Below are positions 41,462-50,182 of a stretch of 64,000 nucleotides of DNA, one piece after another. Made by a program: the position numbers and the translations under genes. Source of the DNA: Mesonia profundi. Its GTDB lineage: Bacteria > Bacteroidota > Bacteroidia > Flavobacteriales > Flavobacteriaceae. The notes below the pieces were generated by a model. That model was not told where the DNA came from. It worked only from the letters and a program-made list of their open reading frames with translations, and searched no databases. The stretch's first letter is position 1; each line of letters opens with the position of its first letter. Location of the stretch: the NCBI RefSeq assembly GCF_031085155.1, contig NZ_JAVHUL010000017.1, positions 1 through 64,000 of the forward strand, written 5' to 3'.

Positions 41462-42973
41462 ATGTCGAATAAAGCTATTTTAGTCATTTTAGATGGCTGG
41501 GGAGAGACGAGCGATAAGAGTGTATCTGCTGTAGATCAAGCCAATACTCCATTTATAGATTCTTTATACAAAAACTATCCACACGCCTTATTGCGCACCG
41601 ATGGTGAACATGTAGGGCTTCCTAAGGGACAAATGGGAAATAGCGAAGTGGGGCATCTTAATTTGGGAGCAGGAAGAATTGTTTACCAAGATCTTGCGAA
41701 AATAAATAAAGCTGTGAAGAATAAATCCCTAAGCTCTGAGCCTGTATTAGAACAGGCTTTTGACTTTGCGGTAAGTCACGAAAAACCCATTCACTTTATA
41801 GGCTTACTTAGTGATGGCGGCGTGCATTCTCATATTAATCACTTAAAAGGATTATTGGAAGCGGCACAAGAGTTTGGTGTAAAAGAAAAGTATGTACACT
41901 CCTTTACCGATGGTAGAGATGTAGATCCAAAGTCTGGTTTAGGTTTTGTAGAAGAGTTACAACATAAGCTGGAAAAAACCAACAGTACATTAGCTTCAGT
42001 AATTGGAAGGTATTATGCTATGGACCGTGATAAGCGCTGGGAAAGAACAAAAAAAGCCTATGATTTACTTGTGAATGGCGTGGGAGAAGAAAGCTCTTCT
42101 GTCTTAAGTCATATTCAAAAAAGTTATGATGAAGGCATTACGGATGAGTTTTTAGAACCTATTCTAGTGAATACCGAAGGAAAAACTCATAGCATTGAAA
42201 AAGGAGATGTAGTGATTTTCTTTAATTTTAGAACCGATAGAGGTCGGCAATTAACCCATGCATTGACGCAAGAAGATGTACCTCAATACAATTTAAAAAA
42301 GCTTCCGTTGTATTTTGTGACTATGACGAATTATGACGATACTTTTTCTAATATTAATGTCGTTTTTAACAAAAATCACATCAAAGCCACCTTGGGAGAA
42401 ACCTTAGAATATGTAGGAAAAACTCAGGTAAGAGCCGCAGAAACAGAAAAATATCCGCACGTTACTTTCTTTTTCTCTGGCGGAAGAGAAACTCCATTTA
42501 AAGGAGAAGAACGCATCTTGGTGCATTCTCCAAAAGTAGCGACTTACGATTTACAACCCGAAATGAGTGCGGTAGAATTAACCGATAAACTCGTCGGCTC
42601 AATTGAAGACAACGATAAAGATTTCTTTTGCATTAACTACGCCAATCCAGATATGGTAGGACATACAGGTGTTTTTGAGGCAGCAGTTAAAGCTTGCGAA
42701 ACCGTTGATGCTTGTTTAAAGAGAATTGTTGAAGCTGGAAAAGGCAACTACAACTTTATTATCTTAGCAGATCACGGCAATAGCGAAAAAATGAAAAATG
42801 AAGATGGTTCTGTGAATACAGCGCATACGACTAATCCCGTGCCTGTTATTTTAATCTCTTCTGAAAGAAAACAAATAAAAGACGGAATATTAGGTGATAT
42901 CGCTCCTACTCTTTTAGAGCTTATGGACGTTAATAAACCCGAGTTGATGACTCAAAATAGCTTACTATTATGA
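41462..42973 (+). CDS. gpmI: 2,3-bisphosphoglycerate-independent phosphoglycerate mutase
   Basis: 503-residue glycolytic enzyme of the alkaline phosphatase superfamily. Metal-binding start ILVILDGWG, catalytic serine in GNSEVGHLNLGAGR, IGRYYAMDRDKRWER, and the final metal motifs NPDMVGHTG and LADHGNSEKM are all intact. ATG 41462 is chosen because the metal-binding strand starts seven residues later; a TTG at 41444 would lie in the promoter region. Overlaps the next gene by 4 bases. Confidence 0.96.
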   Translation: MSNKAILVILDGWGETSDKSVSAVDQANTPFIDSLYKNYPHALLRTDGEHVGLPKGQMGNSEVGHLNLGAGRIVYQDLAKINKAVKNKSLSSEPVLEQAFDFAVSHEKPIHFIGLLSDGGVHSHINHLKGLLEAAQEFGVKEKYVHSFTDGRDVDPKSGLGFVEELQHKLEKTNSTLASVIGRYYAMDRDKRWERTKKAYDLLVNGVGEESSSVLSHIQKSYDEGITDEFLEPILVNTEGKTHSIEKGDVVIFFNFRTDRGRQLTHALTQEDVPQYNLKKLPLYFVTMTNYDDTFSNINVVFNKNHIKATLGETLEYVGKTQVRAAETEKYPHVTFFFSGGRETPFKGEERILVHSPKVATYDLQPEMSAVELTDKLVGSIEDNDKDFFCINYANPDMVGHTGVFEAAVKACETVDACLKRIVEAGKGNYNFIILADHGNSEKMKNEDGSVNTAHTTNPVPVILISSERKQIKDGILGDIAPTLLELMDVNKPELMTQNSLLL

Positions 42974-43569
42974 AAACAACATACCCTCTTTTATTCGCGT
43001 TATTAGTTTTAGTTTCTTGTGAAAGTCAAAAAGAAGTTCAGAAAGAAACAAAAACCTTAAGTACAACGAGTACCTCTACAAAAACCGAAACAAAAATTAT
43101 TTCCGAAGAAAAAATATCTCCGCAAGATGATACTTATACAGGTATTCTTAACGAAGAAGACCTAAAGTCTGGCATCTTAAAAGAATGGTTCATGCCAGGT
43201 TATGAAGCCTACGACCCAGACCAAGCTATTGTAGATAAGATTAATAAAAATATTGATGATTACAGTATAAAAGTATTTATGGGAACTTGGTGTTCAGATA
43301 GCCGAAGAGAAATACCTAAACTTTATAAACTTCTAGATCAAATTGATTATAATCAAAACCAATTGGAAGTAATCACTACCGACGAAGATAAAAACACAAA
43401 ACAAGGCTATGAGAAAAAATACAACATAGAATATGTTCCTACCATTCTTTTTATAGACAAAAATGGAAAGGAAGTGAATCGTTTTGTAGAATTTCCTCAA
43501 GAATCCTTAGAAGAAGATATTTTAAAAATTGTAACCAATCAATCTTATAAAAACAGTTACGCAGACTAA
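42970..43569 (+). CDS. Thioredoxin-like lipoprotein with a single active-site cysteine
   Basis: 199-residue lipoprotein (LLVLVSC, Cys17), a Ser/Thr/Lys-rich linker, then a thioredoxin fold (about 85-190) with the active site FMGTWCSDSRREIPKL. The position of the second CxxC cysteine is Arg. A cis-Pro segment, YVPTILFID, is present. It resembles the thioredoxin-family proteins located after gpmI in flavobacteria. A normal disulfide exchange cycle is unlikely; a role in sulfenic acid reduction or binding is possible. Confidence 0.83.
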   Translation: MKTTYPLLFALLVLVSCESQKEVQKETKTLSTTSTSTKTETKIISEEKISPQDDTYTGILNEEDLKSGILKEWFMPGYEAYDPDQAIVDKINKNIDDYSIKVFMGTWCSDSRREIPKLYKLLDQIDYNQNQLEVITTDEDKNTKQGYEKKYNIEYVPTILFIDKNGKEVNRFVEFPQESLEEDILKIVTNQSYKNSYAD

Positions 43570-43575
43570 TTATTT

Positions 43576-43986
43576 ATGGCACATAATAAATCATTTTTGA
43601 TAGCAGTCGATTTTGACGGAACCATTGTAGAAAATAAATATCCTAAAATTGGAGAACCCATAACCTTTGCTTTTGAGACTTTAAAAAAGCTTCAAGAGGC
43701 AGGACATCGTTTAATTTTATGGACTTATCGTTACGGAAAAGAATTAGATGACGCAGTAAAATTTTGTGAAAAACATGGAATTGTATTTTACGCTGTTAAC
43801 CAGAGTTTCCCAGAAGAGGTTTTTGATCCTAGAGTAAGTAGAAAAATTAATGCTGATATATTTATTGATGATAGAAATATTGGGGGACTACTAGGATGGG
43901 GAGAAACCTATCATCATATCATGAACGAAGAACCAGAACACTTAAAACCTACAAAAAAGAAGGGCTTATTTTCCTTTTTTAAATAA
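43576..43986 (+). CDS. BT0820-type HAD hydrolase
   Basis: 136-residue HAD-superfamily protein with motif I DFDGTIV (nucleophile and acid/base Asp), motif II LILWTYR, and a C-terminal motif DIFIDDRNIGG. It lacks a cap domain, matching the compact BT0820 family first seen in Bacteroides. The phosphatase substrate is unknown. It lies 6 bases from the thioredoxin-like gene and from map, in one transcription unit with gpmI. Confidence 0.88.
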   Translation: MAHNKSFLIAVDFDGTIVENKYPKIGEPITFAFETLKKLQEAGHRLILWTYRYGKELDDAVKFCEKHGIVFYAVNQSFPEEVFDPRVSRKINADIFIDDRNIGGLLGWGETYHHIMNEEPEHLKPTKKKGLFSFFK

Positions 43987-43992
43987 AAGCAT

Positions 43993-44796
43993 ATGATTAT
44001 AACTAAAACCAGAGAAGAAATTGAATTAATGAGAGAAAGCGCCTTAGTGGTATCCAAAACTCTCGGAATACTTGCTAAAGAAGTTAAACCAGGTGTTACC
44101 ACCTTACAGTTAGATAAACTCGCCGAAGACTTTATAAGATCTGAAGGTGCCATCCCAGGTTTTCTTGGTCTTTACGACTTCCCTAACTCTCTATGTATGA
44201 GTCCCAATGCGCAAGTTGTTCATGGAATTCCCAATGACCAGCCCATGCAAGAAGGGGATATTATTTCTATTGATTGTGGAGCAATCAAAAATGGCTTTTA
44301 TGGGGATCACGCCTATACATTTGCTGTGGGAGAGATTGATGAGGAAGTAAAGAAGTTATTGCAAGTAACTAAAGACTCGCTATACAAAGGAATTAAAGAA
44401 TTTAAAATAGGGAATCGCGTGGGTGACGTAGGTTATGCCATTCAAAAATATGCTGAAGATCACGGCTACGGAGTCGTAAGAGAGTTGGTAGGACATGGAT
44501 TAGGAAAAAACATGCACGAAGATCCAGAGATGCCCAATTACGGAAAAAGAGGCAGAGGAAAAAAATTCGTAGAAGGCATGGTCGTTGCGATTGAGCCAAT
44601 GATTAATATGGGAACAAAGAACATTAAACAGCTTAAAGATGGTTGGACTATTCTTACTCGAGATGGGAAGCCCAGTGCGCATTTTGAACATGATGTAGCT
44701 TTGGTAGACGGTAAGCCTGAACTCTTATCGACATTTGATTACATTTATGAATCTTTAGGAATTGAAAGTGATGAAGAAAGAGAATTTAGAAAATAA
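43993..44796 (+). CDS. map: Methionine aminopeptidase, type I
   Basis: 267-residue metalloprotease removing the initiator Met. The five metal ligands can be placed: Asp in ISIDCGAIKNG and in GDHAYTFAVG, His in VGHGLGKNMHEDP, Glu in VVAIEPMI, and Glu near the C-terminus (SAHFEHDVAL). The substrate histidine lies in NAQVVHGIP. It is an essential housekeeping gene. The next gene starts within its last 26 bases. Confidence 0.96.
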   Translation: MIITKTREEIELMRESALVVSKTLGILAKEVKPGVTTLQLDKLAEDFIRSEGAIPGFLGLYDFPNSLCMSPNAQVVHGIPNDQPMQEGDIISIDCGAIKNGFYGDHAYTFAVGEIDEEVKKLLQVTKDSLYKGIKEFKIGNRVGDVGYAIQKYAEDHGYGVVRELVGHGLGKNMHEDPEMPNYGKRGRGKKFVEGMVVAIEPMINMGTKNIKQLKDGWTILTRDGKPSAHFEHDVALVDGKPELLSTFDYIYESLGIESDEEREFRK

Positions 44797-45358
44797 AGAA
44801 AGTTTCTACCTAAATAATAATCTTTTAGAAGAATGGAAATTTTACTTTGAAGAAAACTGGGCAAAAGGCTATGAAGTAGCGCTTTCCAGTAAAGGTAGAG
44901 TGATGAATTTCGTGAAGAGCAAACACGGAAAGATTTTAAAGGGAAGCAAGATCAACGGCTACCCTATTTTTAACACGCGTTTAGAAAACGGAAAACGAAA
45001 TAATTTTTACACTCACAAATTAATCGCAAAAGCTTTCTTAGAAAAGCCAAAAGACGGCTTATTTGTTATTCATAAAAATTATGAAAAAACCGATAACAAC
45101 CTAAACAACCTGCAATGGGTGAACCGAAAAGAATGGGAAGCTCATCAAGACAAAAATCCAAAAGTCATTGCCAAAAGAAAAAGTAAAAGCAGGAGTTTTG
45201 CTAAACTCAGCTTTGCTCAAGCGACTGTTCTTAAAAAAAAGCTTTTAGACCCCAATCGAAGAACAAGATTAAAAGTATTGGCTAAACAATTTGGAGTTTC
45301 TGAAATGCAATTGCACCGAATTAAAACCGGAGAAAACTGGGCCGATATAAAAGTATGA
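44771..45358 (+). CDS. NUMOD4/HNH-like protein with a C-terminal helix-turn-helix
   Basis: 195-residue protein with a NUMOD4-like start (GYEVALSSKGRVMNFV), an HNH-like core with HKLIAKAFLEKP, FVIHKNYEKTDNNLNNLQW, and a C-terminal DNA-binding helix-turn-helix (RLKVLAKQFGVSEMQLHRIKTG). The typical VNHxDG is VIHKN here: the His is kept but the preceding Asn is Ile. Homing endonucleases and phage proteins use this set. Its location between map and a methyltransferase, in frame overlap with map (26 bases) and with the next gene (4 bases), suggests domestication. ATG 44771 is favoured over TTG 44762. Confidence 0.75.
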   Translation: MKKENLENKESFYLNNNLLEEWKFYFEENWAKGYEVALSSKGRVMNFVKSKHGKILKGSKINGYPIFNTRLENGKRNNFYTHKLIAKAFLEKPKDGLFVIHKNYEKTDNNLNNLQWVNRKEWEAHQDKNPKVIAKRKSKSRSFAKLSFAQATVLKKKLLDPNRRTRLKVLAKQFGVSEMQLHRIKTGENWADIKV

Positions 45359-46128
45359 TTAAAAAAGGATTTCGGTTTATTCTTAACCACATTCCCAGGC
45401 CTATACTTATCAAATTAAGTTATTTGGCAAAACCCGTTTTGGCGGTTAGTCTTCGAGGTGAAAAATATACAGATCCCATAGACGGGAAAAGCTTTTCCAC
45501 GTTTTTACCTTATGGATATGTACATCAGCGTCCCAATGTACTATCGCCTTCTACCCTATCTTTAGAAAGACACCGGCTGTTGTGGTTATACTTAGAACGA
45601 AAAACAGACTTCTTTACCAAACCTCGAAAAATGCTTCATTTTGCACCCGAGCAAGCTTTTTATAAAAGGTTTAAAAAGATGAATCACCTAGAATACACTA
45701 CCACCGATTTAAATTCACCCTTGGCAGATGTAAAAGCAGATATTTGTGACCTTCCTTTTAAAGACAATAGCTACGATATTATTTTTTGCAACCATGTGTT
45801 AGAGCACATTCCCAATGATGATTTGGCGATGGAAGAGCTATACCGGGTTTTAAAATCGGGTGGCTTTGCCATATTGCAGATTCCGCAGGACCTAAAAAGA
45901 GAAACCACTTTTGAAGACGACAGCATTACAGATCCCAAAAAGAGAGCTGAAATCTTTGGACAATACGATCACGTAAGAATTTACGGTCGGGATTATTTCA
46001 GCAAGTTAAAAGAAAAAGGATTTGAGGTAGAACAAATAGCGCTCGCTAATGAACTTACTCTAGAAGAAATAGACCGTTATCGCATAGATCCTAAAGAAAT
46101 CTTACCGGTTTGCCATAAGCCTATTTAA
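45355..46128 (+). CDS. Class I SAM-dependent methyltransferase
   Basis: 257-residue protein. A basic N-terminal part precedes a methyltransferase domain with LHFAPEQAF, DVKADICDLPFKDNSYDIIFCNHVLEH (motifs II-IV of the Methyltransf_11 type) and LYRVLKSGGFAILQIP. The first glycine loop is degenerate (FAPE in place of GxGxG), as in the group named after ubiE-like proteins of Bacteroidota. The substrate is unknown. It overlaps the NUMOD gene by 4 bases. Confidence 0.85.
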   Translation: MIKKGFRFILNHIPRPILIKLSYLAKPVLAVSLRGEKYTDPIDGKSFSTFLPYGYVHQRPNVLSPSTLSLERHRLLWLYLERKTDFFTKPRKMLHFAPEQAFYKRFKKMNHLEYTTTDLNSPLADVKADICDLPFKDNSYDIIFCNHVLEHIPNDDLAMEELYRVLKSGGFAILQIPQDLKRETTFEDDSITDPKKRAEIFGQYDHVRIYGRDYFSKLKEKGFEVEQIALANELTLEEIDRYRIDPKEILPVCHKPI

Positions 46129-46176
46129 TAATTAGAATACTTCACAGATAAACAGTCAAAATTTTCATTTCTTTTA

Positions 46177-46184
46177 TACCTTTG
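46177..46184 (+). promoter_or_regulatory. Candidate -7 box of the TPR gene
   Basis: TACCTTTG fits TAnnTTTG, 20 bases before the ATG at 46205. No clear -33 TTG. Confidence 0.4.
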
Positions 46185-46204
46185 CGCTTCCTAAAAATGA
46201 CATC

Positions 46205-46720
46205 ATGTATCATAAAAATATAAAACTTTTTTTAGCTGCAGCGATTATCGCTTTTGCAGTGTATCAATTTATTGAAGGGAATATAGGAAATGGAATTGCT
46301 CTTATTCCCCTTGCCGGAATTTTCGTCTTTTTATACTTCAAAAACGAAATGATCTTATTGGCATTTATGCGTTTAAGAAAGCAAGACTTTGAAGGCTCTA
46401 AAAAATGGTTGGATAAAATTAAAGATCCTGAAGCGGCCTTAACCGTGAAACAACAAGGATACTACTACTATTTACATGGTCTTATGTATTCTCAAAAGAA
46501 TATGACTAAAGCCGAAAAATACTTCAAGAAAGCCATTAAATTAGGACTTTCTATGAGTCAGGATTTAGCGATGGCTAAGCTTAACTTAGCTGGGATTGCC
46601 ATGTCTAAAAGAAGAAAAAGAGAAGCTCAAATGCTTTTAAAAGAGGCTAAGAAAGCGGATAAGCATGATATGCTTGCCGATCAAATAAAAATGATGAAGC
46701 AGCAAATGAAAAAAATATAG
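46205..46720 (+). CDS. Membrane-anchored TPR-like protein
   Basis: 171-residue protein with two N-terminal membrane helices (FLAAAIIAFAVYQF; GIALIPLAGIFVFLYF) and a soluble C-terminal half of helical repeats resembling tetratricopeptide repeats (YYLHGLMYSQKNMTKAEKYFKKAIKLG, then LNLAGIAMSKRRKREAQMLL). It probably binds proteins at the inner membrane. It stands alone with its own promoter and terminator. The partner is unknown. Confidence 0.8.
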   Translation: MYHKNIKLFLAAAIIAFAVYQFIEGNIGNGIALIPLAGIFVFLYFKNEMILLAFMRLRKQDFEGSKKWLDKIKDPEAALTVKQQGYYYYLHGLMYSQKNMTKAEKYFKKAIKLGLSMSQDLAMAKLNLAGIAMSKRRKREAQMLLKEAKKADKHDMLADQIKMMKQQMKKI

Positions 46721-46764
46721 TTTTTTTATTAAATTATTGATGATAAATCAACTTGTTAACACTT

Positions 46765-46792
46765 AATCCCGGCTTTGTTGGGATTTTTTTTT
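46765..46792 (+). terminator. Terminator of the TPR gene
   Basis: Stem AATCCC (46765-46770) with GGGATT (46780-46785), 9-base loop, then a long T-run. The stem is short. Confidence 0.75.
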
Positions 46793-46823
46793 ATATCTTT
46801 AAGTAAAGTTTAACAGGGAAAGT

Positions 46824-47522
46824 ATGAAACTATTTCTACAATTTTTATGTATTGGCTTATTTAGTGTTTCTGTTTTAGCACAAGACCGGAAGGTCTTCTT
46901 TTCTGAAGCAGTAAGCATTCATGTACCTAAATATAAAAAGAAAGCACAAAAAGCTTACCGAGAACACAATACCAAATACGCCGAATTTCTATTCGATTCT
47001 ATAGTTAAAAATCATCTTTCTGGCACCTATATCGATAATTTTGATATCAATTGTATAGGTAAAAATAAGAAGTGCATTAACGATTTTAAAAAACCTATTT
47101 ATTTAACTACTTATGCTTCTTGGTGTGTTCCTGGGAAAGGCGAAATCCCCGCTCTAAACGAGCTGGCAAAAAAATACAAAGATGAAATTGATTTTATTGT
47201 CCTTTTTTGGGATAAGAAAAAAAACGTTAAGGAGGTTATTTCCGACTATAAAAGATTTATTGATATTGTATATGTGGATGAGCTTGAAAACAAAGATGCC
47301 TATATTATAAGAACGATGAAGCATTCTTTAGGATTTCCTACCACTTTTTACATCGGTTCTGATAAGAAAATAATTCATATCGATCGTACAGCCAAGCTTC
47401 CCTATACAGATCCTTTTGAAAACTCTTACAATCTTAATTTTAATAATTTGTCTTCGGGCGTTTCTGAAATACTGGCTCATGAAGAAGAACTTTTAGCATC
47501 CACTCCGTTTGCACTCAACTAA
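46824..47522 (+). CDS. Exported thioredoxin-like (TlpA-type) protein with a single active-site cysteine
   Basis: 232-residue protein with a signal peptide (LCIGLFSVSVLAQD) and a TlpA-like thioredoxin domain (about 85-205). The active site reads YASWCVPGKGEIP, so the second cysteine of WCxPC is lost and an insertion is present. The cis-Pro loop is LGFPTTFYIG. Two other cysteines lie earlier, in NCIGKNKKCINDF, and could replace the resolving cysteine. It is probably periplasmic. It is the second single-cysteine thioredoxin-like protein within 4 kb. Confidence 0.82.
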   Translation: MKLFLQFLCIGLFSVSVLAQDRKVFFSEAVSIHVPKYKKKAQKAYREHNTKYAEFLFDSIVKNHLSGTYIDNFDINCIGKNKKCINDFKKPIYLTTYASWCVPGKGEIPALNELAKKYKDEIDFIVLFWDKKKNVKEVISDYKRFIDIVYVDELENKDAYIIRTMKHSLGFPTTFYIGSDKKIIHIDRTAKLPYTDPFENSYNLNFNNLSSGVSEILAHEEELLASTPFALN

Positions 47523-47673
47523 CACCTATTGAATTATTATAGCTTATAATAAATAATCCTCTGGAGGGAGTAAACCTTGGAATGGTTTTTAAATCAAAAA
47601 AACCTTGCTAACTCTGTACTATGATACAGAAAATAAATCTTTTTAAACGGCTTTTAAATGCGTAACAAATTGA

Positions 47674-49128
47674 CTATAACAAAGGAGCCCAAAGTCTACA
47701 AAAAGACTCCTTAAGTCTCTTTACAAGTCCTCTTTCCTTCCATTCATCTATATTTATCTGCTCACAATCTTCTATATCGTCATTGAATATAGCAATCATT
47801 TTCTGACTGAATTCCTTATTATAAATCAAAGCATTGATTTCAAAATTAATCTCAAAGCTTCGGTAATCCATATTAGAAGTTCCTACTGAACTAAATTCTC
47901 CGTCAATTACCATCGTTTTGGCGTGTATCATTCCTTTGCAATAATGATAGACTTCAATATCAGACTCTAAGACATCCAATATATAAGAATTGGTCGCGTA
48001 TTTTGCAGCCCAAGAATCTCCCTTTTTCGGAAGCAAGAGTTTCACTTCAACCCCTCTTCTACTAGCGGTTTTAAGTGCGGTTAAAATTTGATCATTGGGA
48101 ATAAAATAAGGCGTGGTAATATGTATGCTTTTATCAGCAGAATTAATCGCTGTAAATATGGCTTCCATAATATGGGGCCAGTTAGAATCTGGTCCGCTAG
48201 CAGCAATTTGCACCGCTATTTCTCCGCAGTTTTCCATCTTCGGAAAAAAAGAGTCTGTAATTTCTATTTCTTGATTTGAAACAAAATTCCAATTCAGTAA
48301 AAAGTGAGACTGTAAAGATTTTATAGCATTTCCTTTTATACGAAGATGCGTATCTCTCCAGTATCCTTTCTTACAAGGATTCACATAATCATCAGAAACA
48401 TTAATCCCGCCTACATATCCTAAGGTACCATCAATAATTACAATCTTCCGGTGATCTCTATAATTCAATTTTCGGGTTAAATTAGGAAACCAAACGGGCA
48501 TAAAAGGGAAAATTTCTATTCCAGCAGACTGCATTCGCTTTTCTTGTTTTCCGCTAAGAGCACTTCCTACATAATCATAAATCACTCGTATATGAATCCC
48601 CTCTTGAGCTTTTTTACATAGAATATCTATCAACTGAAGTCCAACCTTATCTGAATTAAAAATATAGTATTCTAAATGAATATAATCTTTCGCTTGTTCT
48701 ATATCTTTAAAAAGGGATTCAAATTTCTTTTCTCCGTTAAGAAGAATCCCTACATCGTTCCCAAAAGTGAGTGGCTTCTTTTGATTGTTTTGAAGCAGTT
48801 TCACAATATTTACCTGGTTATCTAAAAAACGATCTTCGTATTGATCTAGTTTTTGTTCTCCCACCAGTAATTTCTTTTCCCATTCTTTTACTTTCTTATT
48901 ATTAAACACTTTTCGGCGTTTAAACATTTTATCTTTTCTATATTCTTGTCCGAAGAAAAAATAAATCAGTAAACCCACAAAAGGCAGTACAATAAGCGAT
49001 AAAATATAAGATACGGTAGTGATGGGATTTCTATTGTTCAAAATAATAAAAAACGCCGTCCCAATGGCTATCACATAATTAATGATAAGCAAGCTAATAA
49101 AGATATTATTTTGAACAAAGTCTAGCAT
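47674..49128 (-). CDS. cls: Cardiolipin synthase
   Basis: 484-residue phospholipase D-superfamily enzyme. Two N-terminal membrane helices are followed by two HKD motifs: YRDHRKIVIIDG and MIHAKTMVIDGEFSSVGTSNMD. Both are intact, so the enzyme should condense phosphatidylglycerol into cardiolipin at the inner membrane. The start codon abuts the stop codon of the lytic transglycosylase gene, so the two are co-transcribed. Confidence 0.93.
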   Translation of the reverse strand: MLDFVQNNIFISLLIINYVIAIGTAFFIILNNRNPITTVSYILSLIVLPFVGLLIYFFFGQEYRKDKMFKRRKVFNNKKVKEWEKKLLVGEQKLDQYEDRFLDNQVNIVKLLQNNQKKPLTFGNDVGILLNGEKKFESLFKDIEQAKDYIHLEYYIFNSDKVGLQLIDILCKKAQEGIHIRVIYDYVGSALSGKQEKRMQSAGIEIFPFMPVWFPNLTRKLNYRDHRKIVIIDGTLGYVGGINVSDDYVNPCKKGYWRDTHLRIKGNAIKSLQSHFLLNWNFVSNQEIEITDSFFPKMENCGEIAVQIAASGPDSNWPHIMEAIFTAINSADKSIHITTPYFIPNDQILTALKTASRRGVEVKLLLPKKGDSWAAKYATNSYILDVLESDIEVYHYCKGMIHAKTMVIDGEFSSVGTSNMDYRSFEINFEINALIYNKEFSQKMIAIFNDDIEDCEQINIDEWKERGLVKRLKESFCRLWAPLL

Positions 49129-50085
49129 CTAGGGCTTATACGTATAAGTTCCTTTTTTAGGAATCTCAATTTGATAGGCTTTTCTAGATTTATTATTAAG
49201 ATGAGCTTCTCTTAACCAAGGGTTATGAATTTTTAAGATTTTATAATTGATTCCAAACTCTTTCGCAAACTTACCAAAATCGGTTACTGCAGTGTCTACT
49301 TTTACCTCTTTCACCTTAATGGTTTGATATAAATCATCTTCGGTAAAATTGAAACCATAGTTTCCTGGATCACTAAGAACCGTTTTTAAGGCTAAGATTC
49401 TAAAAACATATCTTCCAGTCTCACTATTCAATAGCAAATCGTAGTAATCGTGTACGTATTGACGATCTTGTTGTCTAGTAATTCCATAGTTACCTGCGTT
49501 ATACGCCGCTGCGGCTAAGGTCCAACTTCCAAATTTAGCTTTAGACTCCAATAAATATTTACAAGCGGCTTCGGTAGATTTCTGAATATGGTAACGTTCA
49601 TCTACGTTCTCATTTACTTCTAAGCCATGTTCTTTTGCCGTAGATTTCATAATCTGCCAAAACCCTGTTGCACCTGCTGGAGAAACAATTTGCGTAAGTC
49701 CGCTTTCCGCTACTGCTAAATATTTAAAATCATCAGGAATGCCGTGTTTTTTTAAAATAGGCTCGATGATAGGAAAGTACTTTTCTGCTCTTTTAATCAA
49801 AAGCAAACCGTTAGATTGCCAGTAGGTATTCACCATCAGCTCCCTGTCCATACGTTCTTTAATGTCTGGGTTCTCTGTAGGTACTTTTTCTCCCGCAAAA
49901 TTTAAATTTTCAGGAATAGCCAATGCATAAACGTTGTAATCTTTTACGGCTTTTTCTGGATCATTATGTACCCGTACTTGCTCTTTGGGAACCGGAATTT
50001 GGGTAAAAGAGCTTATGGCTTGTACTCCTACTCCCGCCACGGTAACTGCACCTATGATGGTAACTATATTTTTTATTGATTTCAT
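49129..50085 (-). CDS. Lytic transglycosylase (SLT domain)
   Basis: 318-residue exported protein (N-terminal hydrophobic segment IVTIIGAVTVAGVGVQAI) with an SLT/MltD-type domain. The catalytic Glu lies in YLAVAESGLTQIVSPAGATGFWQIM, followed by the substrate-groove motif AAAAYNAGNYGI. It cleaves peptidoglycan glycan strands to 1,6-anhydro products. No LysM domain follows. It immediately precedes cls, linking wall turnover and membrane lipid genes. Confidence 0.9.
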   Translation of the reverse strand: MKSIKNIVTIIGAVTVAGVGVQAISSFTQIPVPKEQVRVHNDPEKAVKDYNVYALAIPENLNFAGEKVPTENPDIKERMDRELMVNTYWQSNGLLLIKRAEKYFPIIEPILKKHGIPDDFKYLAVAESGLTQIVSPAGATGFWQIMKSTAKEHGLEVNENVDERYHIQKSTEAACKYLLESKAKFGSWTLAAAAYNAGNYGITRQQDRQYVHDYYDLLLNSETGRYVFRILALKTVLSDPGNYGFNFTEDDLYQTIKVKEVKVDTAVTDFGKFAKEFGINYKILKIHNPWLREAHLNNKSRKAYQIEIPKKGTYTYKP

Positions 50086-50182
50086 TGCTTATTTTTTTAA
50101 TTTCTTAAAAGAAATTCTCAACTGGTCTTTTCCCGACTTTTAGTTGAAGTTTTCCTCCCTAATTATTTTTTCTAATCTAGTT

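Noticed and set aside
47523-47673. Possible terminator between the convergent thioredoxin-like and cls genes
   Set aside because: Only weak 5-base stems (AAACC/GGTTT; CTGTA/TACAG) without proper T-runs were found.
50098-50130. AATTTCTT/AAGAAATT hairpin upstream of the lytic transglycosylase
   Set aside because: Its loop is too small and the T-run lies on the wrong side for the minus-strand genes.
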